64,000 nt of DNA from CAJQQY01 sp964564545. GTDB lineage: Bacteria; Bacteroidota; Bacteroidia; Chitinophagales; Saprospiraceae. Of the stretch, positions 36,733 through 46,166 are shown piece after piece. Made by a program: the position numbers and the translations under genes. The stretch spans positions 22,986 to 86,985 of the forward strand of contig CAZMBP010000057.1 in the NCBI GenBank assembly GCA_964564545.1, read 5' to 3'. Positions within the stretch are counted from its first letter, which is position 1, and each line of letters opens with the position of its first letter. The notes beneath the pieces were generated by a model. The model was not told the origin of the DNA. It did no database searches and was given only the letters and a program-made list of their open reading frames with translations.

Positions 36733-37185
36733 ATGAAAGAATCAGAAACATTTCACATCATCGGAATCGATACTCGAACTAGTAATCAAGAAGGAAAAGC
36801 AGCACAAGACATCCCTGCTCTTTGGAATCGTTTTTTATCTCAAAACTTAATGGAAAAAATTCCAAGCAAAATAGGAACTGAATTATTTTGTATTTACACC
36901 GAATATGAGGGAGATCATAATTTGCCCTATACCACTTTATTGGGTTGCAAAGTTGACAACTTAGACAATGTTCCTGAAGGAATGCGAGGCATGACTTTCA
37001 CAACTCAAAATTTAAAGAAATTTACAACGAAGGGGAATTTGCAGCAAGGTGTGGTTTATAATAAATGGTTGGAGATATGGGAAAAAGGACTTGATCGGAC
37101 ATACTCTTTTGATTTTGAAGTCTATGGAAAAAAAGCGCAAAATCCAGAAGATGCGGAAGTGGATATTTATATTTCTGTGAATTAA
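36733..37185 (+). CDS. GyrI-like small-molecule-binding protein
   Basis: 150 residues matching the AraC-effector/GyrI-like domain: FHIIGIDTRTSNQEG at the start, IPALWNRFLSQN, then DHNLPYTTLLGCKVDN and YNKWLEIWEKGLDRTYSFDFEVYG near the end. No DNA-binding domain. These stand-alone domains bind hydrophobic compounds and accompany YafY-type regulators, as here. Confidence 0.88.
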   Translation: MKESETFHIIGIDTRTSNQEGKAAQDIPALWNRFLSQNLMEKIPSKIGTELFCIYTEYEGDHNLPYTTLLGCKVDNLDNVPEGMRGMTFTTQNLKKFTTKGNLQQGVVYNKWLEIWEKGLDRTYSFDFEVYGKKAQNPEDAEVDIYISVN

Positions 37186-37191
37186 AATAAG

Positions 37192-37226
37192 AAGCCCTTG
37201 AAGTATTTCTTTTACTTCAAGGGCTT
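37192..37226. terminator. Terminator between convergent genes
   Basis: Inverted repeat AAGCCCTTGAAGTA / TACTTCAAGGGCTT. Weak T-tract on either side; it probably serves both the GyrI-like gene and the FG-GAP gene. Confidence 0.75.
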
Positions 37227-37254
37227 AAATCTTTATAGAAAAGAAAATATAACT

Positions 37255-39708
37255 TTATTCTTTTACCACTTTTTTAACACCTATTTCGCCTGTTTCATTT
37301 TTTACTTTACAAAAATAGAATCCTCGATTCAAACTTGACAAGTCAATTTGATTGGTATTATTTCTCATCAAAACTAACTGACCTAACTGGTCGTAAATTT
37401 CAATTTTGGCAACTTCAAATTTTGATTGAATAGACAATACATTTAAAGTTGGAATTGGAAAAATAGAAAATTGTAATTGAGTAGTTTCCTTTGTTGAAAC
37501 AAGTCCTGTATTACCGAACCAAACTACTTTGTCTTGAATTGGAGAAACGGCTAGAACATCAATATCCCCATCTCCATCAATATCATCAGCATATATATCT
37601 TCTACATTTTCTACATCCAAAGAAATAATTTGTTCAGTCCCAAAGTTTCCTTGTCCATCTAGATTCTCAAGCCAAGCTACTTTATTTAGAAACCTAACAG
37701 CAGTAATTAAGTCTCCATCTCCATCCCCGTCTAAATCTATTGGAAATATTGAACTGATTCCAAAAGCTACATCTGAAATTATTTTTTGTGGCCCAAAAGT
37801 TCCCAGTCCATCTTCATTTTCATACCATACAATTTTACTTTCAAGACTAGATGCTACAATAACATCCATGTCCCCATCACTATCTACATCATACATAAAT
37901 ACTTCTATTGGGCCTTCTAGATTTGAAGGGATGACTTTTTGATCGCCAAATTCACCTTGCCCATTCGTATTTTCATTCCAAAAAACTTTATCCTCATAAA
38001 ATGAAACTGCAACCATATCTAAATCCCCATCTCCATCAAGATCATTTACACTAACAGACCTGACACCTTCTGCATCTGCTACTACAGGCTGAGCTTCAAA
38101 ATTTCCTAATCCATCCATATTTTTATACCACACAACTTTGTTTCCTTCTCCAGCAATTATATCTACATCTCCATCCCCATCAATATCTCTAGACCTAATC
38201 GAAAAGACTCCAGTAGCTTCAGTTGTAATAATATGTTCTTCACTAAAATCTCCTAATCCATCTAAATTTTCATACCACACAATTTTATCATCACCTGAAA
38301 TAACATATAGTGTAGCGACAATATCCATATCTCCATCACCGTCAATATCAGAGGTATGTAAATCATAAGTCCAATAAGCCTCTACAGTAACTACATATTG
38401 TGTATCAATACCACCCAGCCCATCAATGTTTTCATACCAGGCTATTTTTTCATCACCTAAAGAGGAAGATAAAATATCCTTATCCCCATCTCCATCAAGA
38501 TCAGCCGAATAAACTCTATAGGCACCATCTGCTGTATTTTTATTCAAAACATTTTGATTCCCAAAATTACCTAGGCCATCTATATTTTCATACCAGGCTA
38601 TTTTATCATCACCATAGGAAGCAGATAATGCATCTAAGTCTCCATCATTATCTAAATCACCTGCGTAAATGGAGGTAGCTTCATCTGTTTCAATAGAGAT
38701 AATTTTCTCTGTACTAAAACTCCCCTGACCATCTAGGTTTTCGTACCACACTATTTTATCCTCCAACCTAGACGACGATACTAAATCTAAATCTCCATCT
38801 TGATCAAGATCAAAAGAATTAATTGAGCTTACTCCATCTATTTCAGTTGCAACAACCTGTTCACTTCCATAGTCAAATTGACCATCTAGGTTCTCATACC
38901 AAGTAATTTTGTCCTCATTATAGTAAGCTAAAAATATATCTATATCATTATCACTATCTATGTCTGAAAAATGCATATTATATAGCCCTCCTACATTTAT
39001 TAAAGTATGAGGTACACTAAAGTTTCCCTGACTATTTAAGTTTTCATACCAAACTATCTTATAATCATAATTAGAAATAACATCCATATCGCCATCATTA
39101 TCTATATCAAAAGAAGTTACAGAAAACCCAGTTGGTCCACCAATCGAAAATTCAATTAATTGTTGTGTACCTAGCGTTCCTTGCCCATCTGTATTTTCAA
39201 ACCACATTATTGCATTTCCAGTAGTGCATATCACATCAAGATCCGAATCGCCATCTAAATCTGATGTGAAAACCGATGCAGTAATATTAGTAGAACTTAT
39301 CATAATAATTTGTTCTTCCCCAAAAGAACCTTGGCCATTTAAATTTTCATACCATGCTATCTTATTAGAACTAGAAGTTCTAGCTGTAGAAAAAACATCT
39401 AAATCTCCATCTCCATCAAAATCAGACGTAATAATTGTTTCAGCTCCCCATGCTTCCTTTGTAATTATTTGTTGATCTCCAAAGATTCCTTGACCACCTA
39501 AATTTTTATACCATGCAACTTTTCCCTCTCTTGATGCTGAAAGTATATCCTCAAATCCATCATTATCTATATCTGAGGTATAAACAGCATTTGCACCATC
39601 GGTAGAAAGTGTATTATTTATAACTATGTGTTCCTCAAATCCAAGTTGGCCAAATCCATCAAAAAAAATAAAAAAGGTAAGTAATAAGAGTAGTTTAGAT
39701 TTCATCAT
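37255..39708 (-). CDS. Secreted 14-repeat FG-GAP/VCBS protein with T9SS sorting domain
   Basis: 817 residues: short signal peptide (ends FDGFG), then 14 repeats of about 48-52 residues. Each has a calcium-loop-like DxDxDGDxD and a WYENxDGxGxFG tail, for example DLDGDGDLDMVAV. The C-terminal 80 residues form a type A sorting domain (FSIFPIPTLNVLSIQ to the end). It would form one or two seven-bladed propellers on the cell surface; adhesion or substrate binding is a guess from the family. The antisense strand shows long spurious frames because of the repeat composition. Confidence 0.93.
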   Translation of the reverse strand: MMKSKLLLLLTFFIFFDGFGQLGFEEHIVINNTLSTDGANAVYTSDIDNDGFEDILSASREGKVAWYKNLGGQGIFGDQQIITKEAWGAETIITSDFDGDGDLDVFSTARTSSSNKIAWYENLNGQGSFGEEQIIMISSTNITASVFTSDLDGDSDLDVICTTGNAIMWFENTDGQGTLGTQQLIEFSIGGPTGFSVTSFDIDNDGDMDVISNYDYKIVWYENLNSQGNFSVPHTLINVGGLYNMHFSDIDSDNDIDIFLAYYNEDKITWYENLDGQFDYGSEQVVATEIDGVSSINSFDLDQDGDLDLVSSSRLEDKIVWYENLDGQGSFSTEKIISIETDEATSIYAGDLDNDGDLDALSASYGDDKIAWYENIDGLGNFGNQNVLNKNTADGAYRVYSADLDGDGDKDILSSSLGDEKIAWYENIDGLGGIDTQYVVTVEAYWTYDLHTSDIDGDGDMDIVATLYVISGDDKIVWYENLDGLGDFSEEHIITTEATGVFSIRSRDIDGDGDVDIIAGEGNKVVWYKNMDGLGNFEAQPVVADAEGVRSVSVNDLDGDGDLDMVAVSFYEDKVFWNENTNGQGEFGDQKVIPSNLEGPIEVFMYDVDSDGDMDVIVASSLESKIVWYENEDGLGTFGPQKIISDVAFGISSIFPIDLDGDGDGDLITAVRFLNKVAWLENLDGQGNFGTEQIISLDVENVEDIYADDIDGDGDIDVLAVSPIQDKVVWFGNTGLVSTKETTQLQFSIFPIPTLNVLSIQSKFEVAKIEIYDQLGQLVLMRNNTNQIDLSSLNRGFYFCKVKNETGEIGVKKVVKE

Positions 39709-39770
39709 TTTGTTGTTGTTTTATAAGAAAGACGTTAAAAAAACAAAATAAAAATAAATTCTATTACAAA

Positions 39771-39812
39771 GAAAAAGCCCTCGAAATATCCAATATACTT
39801 CGAAGGCTCCCT
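39771..39812 (-). terminator. Terminator of the symporter gene
   Basis: On the minus strand AGCCTTCGAAG and CTTCGAGGGCT-like arms form a hairpin followed by TTTTT, about 30 bases after the stop at 39842. Confidence 0.75.
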
Positions 39813-39841
39813 TTTTATTTTCCTAAAATCTACTAATCATT

Positions 39842-41359
39842 TCAGCCTTCCCAAGAAGGCGTTTCCGTTTCCCCTTCCAACTTCGGTTCCCAATACGAGA
39901 TTGCCAACAAGCCTAAAAAGGTCAAAATTCCATTCAATCCAATATTCAAAAATCCTAATTCAAAGCCAATGAATAATTTATTCACTTGTAAAAAATAAGT
40001 AATCAATGGAGCAACGACACAAATCACAGGAACCATCCAACCATCTTGTATTTTTGATTTGGAAAATAGTCCAAATGTAAATAACCCTAACAATGGACCA
40101 TAAGTATAACCTGCTGCTGCAAACAAATTATTAATTACTGGTTTGTCAGTCAAATAATAGGAAGCGATGATAACTAAAAACAACAAAACCGAAAAGCCAA
40201 TGTGAACAGCGAATCTAGTCTTTTTATTCTCTCCCTCCGATTTATCATTTTTTTCCATATCCAAAAAATCCACACAAAAGGAAGTTGTCAAAGAAGTCAA
40301 TGCAGAATCAGCACTCGAATAAGCTGCGGCAATCAATCCTAAAATAAATACAATACCGATTGCAGGTGAAAGATTCTCCAAAGCAATTGCTGCAAAAAGT
40401 TGATCTGTTCGTTCTGGAATTTCGATTCCAACATTTGATGCATAAATATAAAGCAACGCTCCTAATCCTAAAAACAACATATTTACAAAAACTAAAATTA
40501 CGCTAAAAGTAAATACATTCTTTTGCGCATCTTTCAAAGTTCTACAACTTAAGTTCTTTTGCATCATATCTTGATCCAATCCAGTCATCACGATGGCGAT
40601 CAATGCTCCCGAGATAAATTGTTTGAAAAAATTATTGGAGTCAGTCATAAAGTTATCGAAGTAAAACATTTGGCTATACTCACTTTGTTGAATTGTTCCT
40701 ATGAGTTCTCCAACATTTTTATCCAAAGCATTTCCAATGGCAAAAATTGTCAAGACTACTGCTGTCAACATAAAAAAGGTCTGCAAAGTATCCGTCCATA
40801 CAATTGTACGAATACCTCCTTTAAATGTATAAATCCAAATCAACAAAATCGTAGCCGCCACAACAAACCAAAATGGAATTTCCATATCAAACCCTTCTGT
40901 AATCTGAAGAAATACAATCGCTACCAAAAATAACCGAAGTGATGCTCCAATCACTCTTGATAATAAAAAATAAAATGCTCCAGTTTTATAAGACCATTTC
41001 CCAAACCTCTCTTCCAAATAACCATAAATTGAAGTCAAATTCATTTTATAATACAAAGGCAAAAGCACCAAAGCAATTACCGCATAGCCAACCAAATACC
41101 CAAATACCATTTGCATATAAGAGAAGGCTTGATTGCCTCCGCCAGCTCCAACTGCTCCAGGAAGAGATATAAACGTCACCCCTGAAAGCGATGCTCCGAT
41201 CATTCCGAATGCTACTAAATACCAAGGTGATTTTCGATTGGCAAGAAAAAAGTCAGCATTATCAGCATCCTTACCTGTGAAGTAAGATATGGCCATCAAT
41301 ACCAAAAAATATAAAGCTACAACCCCAAATATAAGCTCTGGTGTAAGTGATTTCATCAT
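39842..41359 (-). CDS. Sodium:solute symporter (SSS family)
   Basis: 505 residues with about 13 membrane helices. SSS hallmarks: FFLANRKSPWYLVAFGMIGAS, SGVTFISLPG, FKGGIRTIVWTDTLQ, ALIAIVMTGLDQDMMQKNL and AAAYSSADSALTSL. The substrate is not predictable. Single-gene transcript. Confidence 0.93.
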   Translation of the reverse strand: MMKSLTPELIFGVVALYFLVLMAISYFTGKDADNADFFLANRKSPWYLVAFGMIGASLSGVTFISLPGAVGAGGGNQAFSYMQMVFGYLVGYAVIALVLLPLYYKMNLTSIYGYLEERFGKWSYKTGAFYFLLSRVIGASLRLFLVAIVFLQITEGFDMEIPFWFVVAATILLIWIYTFKGGIRTIVWTDTLQTFFMLTAVVLTIFAIGNALDKNVGELIGTIQQSEYSQMFYFDNFMTDSNNFFKQFISGALIAIVMTGLDQDMMQKNLSCRTLKDAQKNVFTFSVILVFVNMLFLGLGALLYIYASNVGIEIPERTDQLFAAIALENLSPAIGIVFILGLIAAAYSSADSALTSLTTSFCVDFLDMEKNDKSEGENKKTRFAVHIGFSVLLFLVIIASYYLTDKPVINNLFAAAGYTYGPLLGLFTFGLFSKSKIQDGWMVPVICVVAPLITYFLQVNKLFIGFELGFLNIGLNGILTFLGLLAISYWEPKLEGETETPSWEG

Positions 41360-41512
41360 TTTGTTTTAAAACGAATATGTAATTCTAAAAAATAGTTTAT
41401 TGGACTACCATTTGATTCAAATCAATTTGTCCAGAAACCTCAAAAAAAAGGGGAAATTTAAAAAAAAGTCTGAAGTTATTAAAATTAGATTTTATATGCT
41501 TTAATAAGAAAG

Positions 41513-42163
41513 TTAATCTTGCATTTTGCTTCCATAACTTAAGTCACCTGCATCTCCCAATCCTGGAACAATGTACGACTTTGCTGTCAATTCATCATCT
41601 TCCGCCCCGATCCAAAGTTTTACATCAGGATTCAATCGTTTGATATGATTAATACCATACGTAGAAGCAACGGCAGTCATTACGTGAATTGCTTTAGGTT
41701 TTCCAAATTCTGCTAATTCTTCAATCGCTAAAGCCATCGAAGCTCCTGTGGCCAACATCGGATCACACAAAATTAGAATACAATCTTCCAAATTTGGACA
41801 AGAAGTATATTCAATATTTATTTCAAAAGTACCATCTTTATGATGCATTCGATACGCTGAAATAAATGCATTTTCTGCATCATCAAATATATTCAATGCA
41901 CCTTGGTGCATCGGAAGTCCTGCTCTTAAAATAGTTCCTAAGACCACTCTTTCAGTTGGCAAATTAACTGGAGCAATTCCCAAAGGAGTTTCTACCTCTT
42001 GCTCTTTGTAATCCATTGTTTTACTAATTTCATAGGCTAATACCTCTCCGATTCGCTCCATATTTCTACGAAAACGCATTCGATCTTTTTGAATATTCAC
42101 ATCTCGTAGTTCTGCTATATACTTATTAGCAATAGAATTCTGCTTGCTCAGGTTAAATATCAT
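41513..42163 (-). CDS. upp: Uracil phosphoribosyltransferase
   Basis: 216 residues. Converts uracil and PRPP to UMP in pyrimidine salvage. PRPP loop ILCDPMLATGASM, uracil-binding YIVPGLGDAGDLSYGSK at the C-terminus, GTILRAGLPMHQG in the middle. Slightly divergent from E. coli Upp (SYGSK replaces IFGTK), as in Bacteroidota. Confidence 0.95.
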   Translation of the reverse strand: MIFNLSKQNSIANKYIAELRDVNIQKDRMRFRRNMERIGEVLAYEISKTMDYKEQEVETPLGIAPVNLPTERVVLGTILRAGLPMHQGALNIFDDAENAFISAYRMHHKDGTFEINIEYTSCPNLEDCILILCDPMLATGASMALAIEELAEFGKPKAIHVMTAVASTYGINHIKRLNPDVKLWIGAEDDELTAKSYIVPGLGDAGDLSYGSKMQD

Positions 42164-42187
42164 AGGTTATTATTATGTTTCTTTTTC

Positions 42188-42195
42188 CAAATATA
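42188..42195 (-). promoter_or_regulatory. Candidate -7 element of upp (TATATTTG on the minus strand)
   Basis: Matches TAnnTTTG, 24 bases before the ATG at 42163. Confidence 0.5.
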
Positions 42196-42305
42196 AACAA
42201 ATTTGTTGATTGAGGAATTAACACTCTATCTATTCTAGGTTTTCGTATTTTTTTTGGAAATTTGATTTTTTCAAAAACTCAGTCTAATTACAAAAAAAAG
42301 ACGAT

Positions 42306-42971
42306 ATGAAAAATTTCAATATCTTACTTTTTCTTTTTTTATTACCTTTTGTGGGTTGCAATAGTGATACTCCAAAAACTGAAAAACAAGCAACTCCTAC
42401 AGTCGAAGTTCCTCAGCCTAAACTGCAACCACAATCACAATCACAACCTAAAAAGTTACCTAAAGATACACCCCTTCCAAGTCAAGAAGAAGGAGTTGAT
42501 TATTGGACTGCTAATAATTGTAAACGTGCTATTCCAACTTCGACGATTACCAAAGAATATCAATTTAATGGTTATGAATTCAAATTAAATGAGCAGCAAG
42601 GTTATGGAAAAGAAACTATGTTTTTGGAAAATGGCTATAAATTAGATGTTACTTCCAAAGGTTGTAATTCTGTAGTTTTGACTTATTCTTATTTTTTCCC
42701 AGCAAGTGATCTGGATGTTTTAGATGAAATGGCTGTTTCACAAAAAGTGTTGGATTTAATTGAAATGACTAGTAAAATGAGTAAGCCTCCTTTTGATATA
42801 AAAAGTAAATTGCCTCCTTTAAAAATGGCTGTTGAACAAATCGGACCGTTTACAATTGGCAATGAATTTATTTTAAGTGAATCGCCAACTACTCAAAAAT
42901 TTAGTATTGAACGATTGGAGACTAAAAATAATAAGGTGTTTTTGGTGTATTATTTTTCTCAGGATTTATAG
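42306..42971 (+). CDS. Hypothetical lipoprotein with Pro/Gln-rich linker
   Basis: 221 residues. Lipobox FVGC (Cys18), a linker rich in Pro, Gln, Ser and Lys (about 30-60), then a globular domain of about 155 residues (from DYWTANNCKRAIPTSTITKEY). Not recognised. Confidence 0.7.
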   Translation: MKNFNILLFLFLLPFVGCNSDTPKTEKQATPTVEVPQPKLQPQSQSQPKKLPKDTPLPSQEEGVDYWTANNCKRAIPTSTITKEYQFNGYEFKLNEQQGYGKETMFLENGYKLDVTSKGCNSVVLTYSYFFPASDLDVLDEMAVSQKVLDLIEMTSKMSKPPFDIKSKLPPLKMAVEQIGPFTIGNEFILSESPTTQKFSIERLETKNNKVFLVYYFSQDL

Positions 42972-43030
42972 AATATGTTTTACATTTTTACAAACTTCTC
43001 TAGCCAAACATGATTTTCATTTTTTATTAA

Positions 43031-43074
43031 AAAAGATGCCCCGCTAGTTTTGTAACTAGCAGGGCATCTTTTTT
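43031..43074. terminator. Strong bidirectional terminator
   Basis: AAAGATGCCCCGCTAGTT / AACTAGCAGGGCATCTTT with A and T runs on both sides, between the lipoprotein gene and lipA. Confidence 0.9.
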
Positions 43075-43075
43075 A

Positions 43076-43098
43076 CTACCGACTAAAGTCAACAGTTA
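43076..43098. repeat. Short repeat of family A, downstream of lipA
   Basis: Core CTACCGACTAAAGTCAACAG, related to the elements at 43996, 56130 and 61925. It ends just before the lipA stop codon. Confidence 0.6.
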
Positions 43099-43100
43099 AG

Positions 43101-43979
43101 TTAGAGATGTCTCTCCGCATGGTAACTTGATCGAACTAATGGCCCACTTTCTACAAAGTCAAATCCTCGCTTTAATCCTTCTTCTTTGTACATCGCAAAA
43201 ACATCTGGATGAACAAATTCCGCCACTTCCACATGCATTTTTGTTGGTTGTAAATATTGTCCAATTGTCAACACATCGCACCCATGTTCCACTAAGTCAT
43301 CCATAATTTTTAGCATCTCATCTTTTGTCTCACCAAGGCCGACCATGACACCTGATTTTGTCCGATGCCCCATTTCTTTAGTTCTTTTGATTTGCTCAAG
43401 ACTTCGGGCATATTTAGCTTGCGGTCGAATTTTTCGATATAAACTTTCTACCGTTTCCATATTATGAGAAACTACTTCTTGACCACCTTCAACCATTCTT
43501 GCCAATGCATCCCAAGTTGCTCGAACATCAGGAATCAATGTTTCGATAGTTGTCGTTGGTGCCATTTCTTTAGTTAACTTTACAGTTTGATACCAAATCT
43601 CAGCACCTCTATCTTTTCGTTCATCTCGATTAACTGAAGTAATTACAGCATGCTTTACTTGCATTAACTTGATTGCCTCTGCAACTCGACGTGGTTCATC
43701 TTCATCATACTCAGGTGGACGACCAGTTTTAACTGCACAGAAAGAACAAGATCGTGTACAAGTATTTCCCAAAATCATAAAAGTCGCAGTTCCAGCACCC
43801 CAACATTCTCCCATGTTTGGACAGCTTCCACTTTCGCAAATGGTATGCAATTTATATTCATCAACCAATCGTCGGACTCTTTTGAAGTCTTCACCGATTG
43901 GTAATTTCACTCGCAACCAATCTGGTTTCTTTTTGCGAGGTTGTTTTTCATTTTTATCAACTATTGGTAATTCTATCAT
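43101..43979 (-). CDS. lipA: Lipoyl synthase
   Basis: 292 residues. Radical SAM enzyme that inserts two sulfurs into octanoyl groups. N-terminal auxiliary-cluster cysteines CESGSCPNMGEC, radical-SAM cysteines CTRSCSFC, and C-terminal RSSYHAE. Full length. It is flanked on both sides by short repeats of the same family. Confidence 0.98.
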   Translation of the reverse strand: MIELPIVDKNEKQPRKKKPDWLRVKLPIGEDFKRVRRLVDEYKLHTICESGSCPNMGECWGAGTATFMILGNTCTRSCSFCAVKTGRPPEYDEDEPRRVAEAIKLMQVKHAVITSVNRDERKDRGAEIWYQTVKLTKEMAPTTTIETLIPDVRATWDALARMVEGGQEVVSHNMETVESLYRKIRPQAKYARSLEQIKRTKEMGHRTKSGVMVGLGETKDEMLKIMDDLVEHGCDVLTIGQYLQPTKMHVEVAEFVHPDVFAMYKEEGLKRGFDFVESGPLVRSSYHAERHL

Positions 43980-43995
43980 TTTTCTATTCCTTTTT

Positions 43996-44022
43996 GTAAC
44001 CGACTAAAGTCAGTAGCTACAT
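43996..44022. repeat. Short repeat of family A, upstream of lipA
   Basis: GTAACCGACTAAAGTCAGTAG then CTACAT; same orientation as the copy at 43076, and 17 bases before the lipA start codon. Confidence 0.65.
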
Positions 44023-44025
44023 AAA

Positions 44026-44061
44026 ACAAAATCCGAAACTCTCTAGGAAAATTTCGGATTT
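44026..44061 (-). terminator. Terminator of the outer-membrane protein gene
   Basis: AAATCCGAAA / TTTCGGATTT hairpin with a T-run on the minus strand, about 47 bases after the stop at 44108. Confidence 0.8.
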
Positions 44062-44107
44062 TGATTGAGAGTAATCTCTCATATTAACAATTTAAAATCA
44101 ATTCGGT

Positions 44108-44953
44108 TTACCATCTTTTTCCTAAATGCAAAGTTACATAAAGATTGATGAAAAATGGACGATTTGGGTTAGGTTGTACTTCAACAGGAGCTAAATGTGG
44201 ACAACTCGTATTCATGATATTCGCTGTTTCTTCATCAATATGAATCAAAATTGGTGCTCGTTTATAAAAAACATCTGCGGCAACTCCAACTTCAATTGCT
44301 TTGACAAATTCATCGAACGCTCCCCAATCAAAATGAACACCTGCTTTGAAATGAACACCTGGTAATGGTCTTACTTCTCCAATTCCTTTGAAAAATCCGC
44401 TAGATCCATAGATTCCGCCTTGTGGATTTAGAAAATTACAAGGATTTTCTGGATTATATTTTTCTGGTCGAGTAGGGAAATCAGGTTGATCACTTTGTTT
44501 GATATCTAAATAATATGGTTTTAGCAAACCTAAGGTTACACCTCCCTCATAATTTAGGCCAATCGCTACTCCTTTTCGTTTTGCTTTTTCTGATAAATAT
44601 CTTTTTTTTCCATAACCAGCTCGGACTACAAATAAATTATTTTGTTTTCCTAAAATAAATGATTGTGGAGAACCTTGATTCAAAATTTGATTATCGCTGT
44701 TTTGCCGAAAATCCTTTTTATGCTTCAACTCTCCTACTTCCAATTGAAAATAGGTTGATTTATAATAAGTTTTGATTTTAGTCCAGTTGGCAGCCAATGC
44801 AAAACCATAAGTATGCAATCGGGTATCTATCGTGAATTCTTTGTTGTAAACAATTCCTTTATTATCTCTTTCATCAAATTGACGTGAACTTTGCGCAGAC
44901 AAAAATGATGGAAGAATGAGAAGAGAAAAAACGAAAATAAATATCTTTTTCAT
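44108..44953 (-). CDS. Hypothetical outer-membrane beta-barrel protein
   Basis: I take the start at 44953 (MKKIFIFVFSLLILPSFLSAQ), a proper signal peptide; the frame is open to an earlier ATG at 44992. Mature protein about 260 residues, aromatic and beta-strand rich (FALAANWTKIKTYYKSTYFQLE, FFINLYVTLHLGKRW at the end), typical of an 8- to 12-strand barrel. No named family recognised. Separated from lipA by a terminator, so probably unrelated in function. Confidence 0.75.
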   Translation of the reverse strand: MKKIFIFVFSLLILPSFLSAQSSRQFDERDNKGIVYNKEFTIDTRLHTYGFALAANWTKIKTYYKSTYFQLEVGELKHKKDFRQNSDNQILNQGSPQSFILGKQNNLFVVRAGYGKKRYLSEKAKRKGVAIGLNYEGGVTLGLLKPYYLDIKQSDQPDFPTRPEKYNPENPCNFLNPQGGIYGSSGFFKGIGEVRPLPGVHFKAGVHFDWGAFDEFVKAIEVGVAADVFYKRAPILIHIDEETANIMNTSCPHLAPVEVQPNPNRPFFINLYVTLHLGKRW

Positions 44954-45181
44954 AGGAATAGTTTTGAAGTAAAATTGACTTAGATCATTCAAGTAACACT
45001 TTAAAGTTTGTCCTTGTTCAAAAGTTAGAACAGTTCAATATAAATAAGTATTGTGATTTTATGGAAATGTAGTCGTTTAATTTACAAAAAATAACGTAGA
45101 AATGACAATTTTGATGCGGATGATTTGGTGTAATTAATTTTTTGAAAAATAAACAGGGAAATAATTTTGAAAAAATTGGAC

Positions 45182-45613
45182 TTAAAAAAAATCTTTAATG
45201 TCTTTGAGCTGTCGATCTCTATATTCTAATTTTTGCCGATAAATATCTTTTTCATTTTTCAGTTGTTGATATCTTGTGAGGTGAGAATAGACATTAGTAT
45301 AATCATAAATGCTCCATCGGATATATTTCTTCCCCTCTTTTTCAATTTTAAAAAAAGAAAAATCATAGCTCCCTGAGAGAAATTTTGCAGGAGATTCTAC
45401 CCTTGAAAATATTATCTCTTTTTCATTTACCTTCATTGTTTTCAAGGTTTCATGAATACTCTCAATAAATGGAAACCACTTAGCAACAGAAATATTCTTT
45501 AGCTCTTCAGTAGAAAATAATAGGTCATCACTTCCAATAAATTCTACATTCTCATCAAGGATGATAATCTGTCGAAAAAGATGATTAGTATGAGAATTAT
45601 TATTTGATAGCAA
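45182..45613 (-). CDS. PAS-like protein with C-terminal coiled coil (gene 4 of the GTPase operon)
   Basis: 143 residues. The core (about 15-110: IILDENVEFIGSDDLLF.., YDFSFFKIEKEGKKYIRW, IYDYTNVY) has the length and strand order of a PAS fold. The tail (LTRYQQLKNEKDIYRQKLEY) is a coiled coil of the kind that links PAS domains to output domains, but no output domain follows. 22 bases after the GTPase gene, last in the operon. Likely a sensor or adaptor for the GTPase; inferred from context only. Confidence 0.7.
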   Translation of the reverse strand: MLSNNNSHTNHLFRQIIILDENVEFIGSDDLLFSTEELKNISVAKWFPFIESIHETLKTMKVNEKEIIFSRVESPAKFLSGSYDFSFFKIEKEGKKYIRWSIYDYTNVYSHLTRYQQLKNEKDIYRQKLEYRDRQLKDIKDFF

Positions 45614-45635
45614 GGTATGTTGTGATTATAATTTA

Positions 45636-46121
45636 TTAATCTAGTAAAGCTTTACCGATGTCAAAAAATAGTTCTTCGACATTTTCTCCTGTTTTAGCAC
45701 TTGTAGCAATATCAAATGGCAATTCTAATTGCTCTCTGATAATTTCTAATTGTTCATCACTTACTAAATCTTTTTTGTTTCCTACAACTCTAATTACTCC
45801 TCCATCTAAGATATCTTTTAGATATTCTATATCTTCTGCAATATTCTTGTATGTCGTTGGTCTACTCAAGTCAAAAACATAAATAACTCCACTCGCTCCT
45901 AAAAAATAAGTCACAGGAACTTTATCTTGAGAAACTTCTCCTGCAATATCCCAAAGTAAGATAGACAATTCGCGTCCATTAATATTCACTACTTTTTTAT
46001 TTACTTTGACACCTATAGTAGTCAAATATTTATCATCAAATTTGTTGTAAATAAACTGGTTGAATAACGAAGTTTTCCCAACTCCGAAACTCCCTGCCAA
46101 AATCACTTTTTTACTTGTCAT
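45636..46121 (-). CDS. Ras/Rab-like small GTPase (gene 3 of the operon)
   Basis: 161 residues, a complete G domain: G1 GSFGVGKTS (about 11-19), G2 Thr in YLTTIGVKV, G3 WDIAGE, G4 NKKD, G5 TSAK. Switch II reads DIAGE without the Gln of Ras, so intrinsic GTP hydrolysis is probably slow and needs a partner. No lipidation cysteine at the C-terminus. It resembles Rab proteins (DDKYLTTIGV) more than MglA. It sits between the roadblock/longin-like gene and the PAS-like gene in one operon. Confidence 0.93.
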   Translation of the reverse strand: MTSKKVILAGSFGVGKTSLFNQFIYNKFDDKYLTTIGVKVNKKVVNINGRELSILLWDIAGEVSQDKVPVTYFLGASGVIYVFDLSRPTTYKNIAEDIEYLKDILDGGVIRVVGNKKDLVSDEQLEIIREQLELPFDIATSAKTGENVEELFFDIGKALLD

Positions 46122-46166
46122 TTATTCTATTTTTATAAAAAGAGGATATTTTCAATATAAGTTTTA

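Noticed and set aside
38138..39475. Long plus-strand frames opposite the FG-GAP gene
   Set aside because: They arise from the low-complexity calcium-loop codons on the other strand and have Ser/Pro-rich nonsense composition.
37600..39600. Regularly spaced similar units that might suggest a CRISPR array
   Set aside because: The period is about 150 bases, the units are diverged and in frame; they are the FG-GAP protein repeats.
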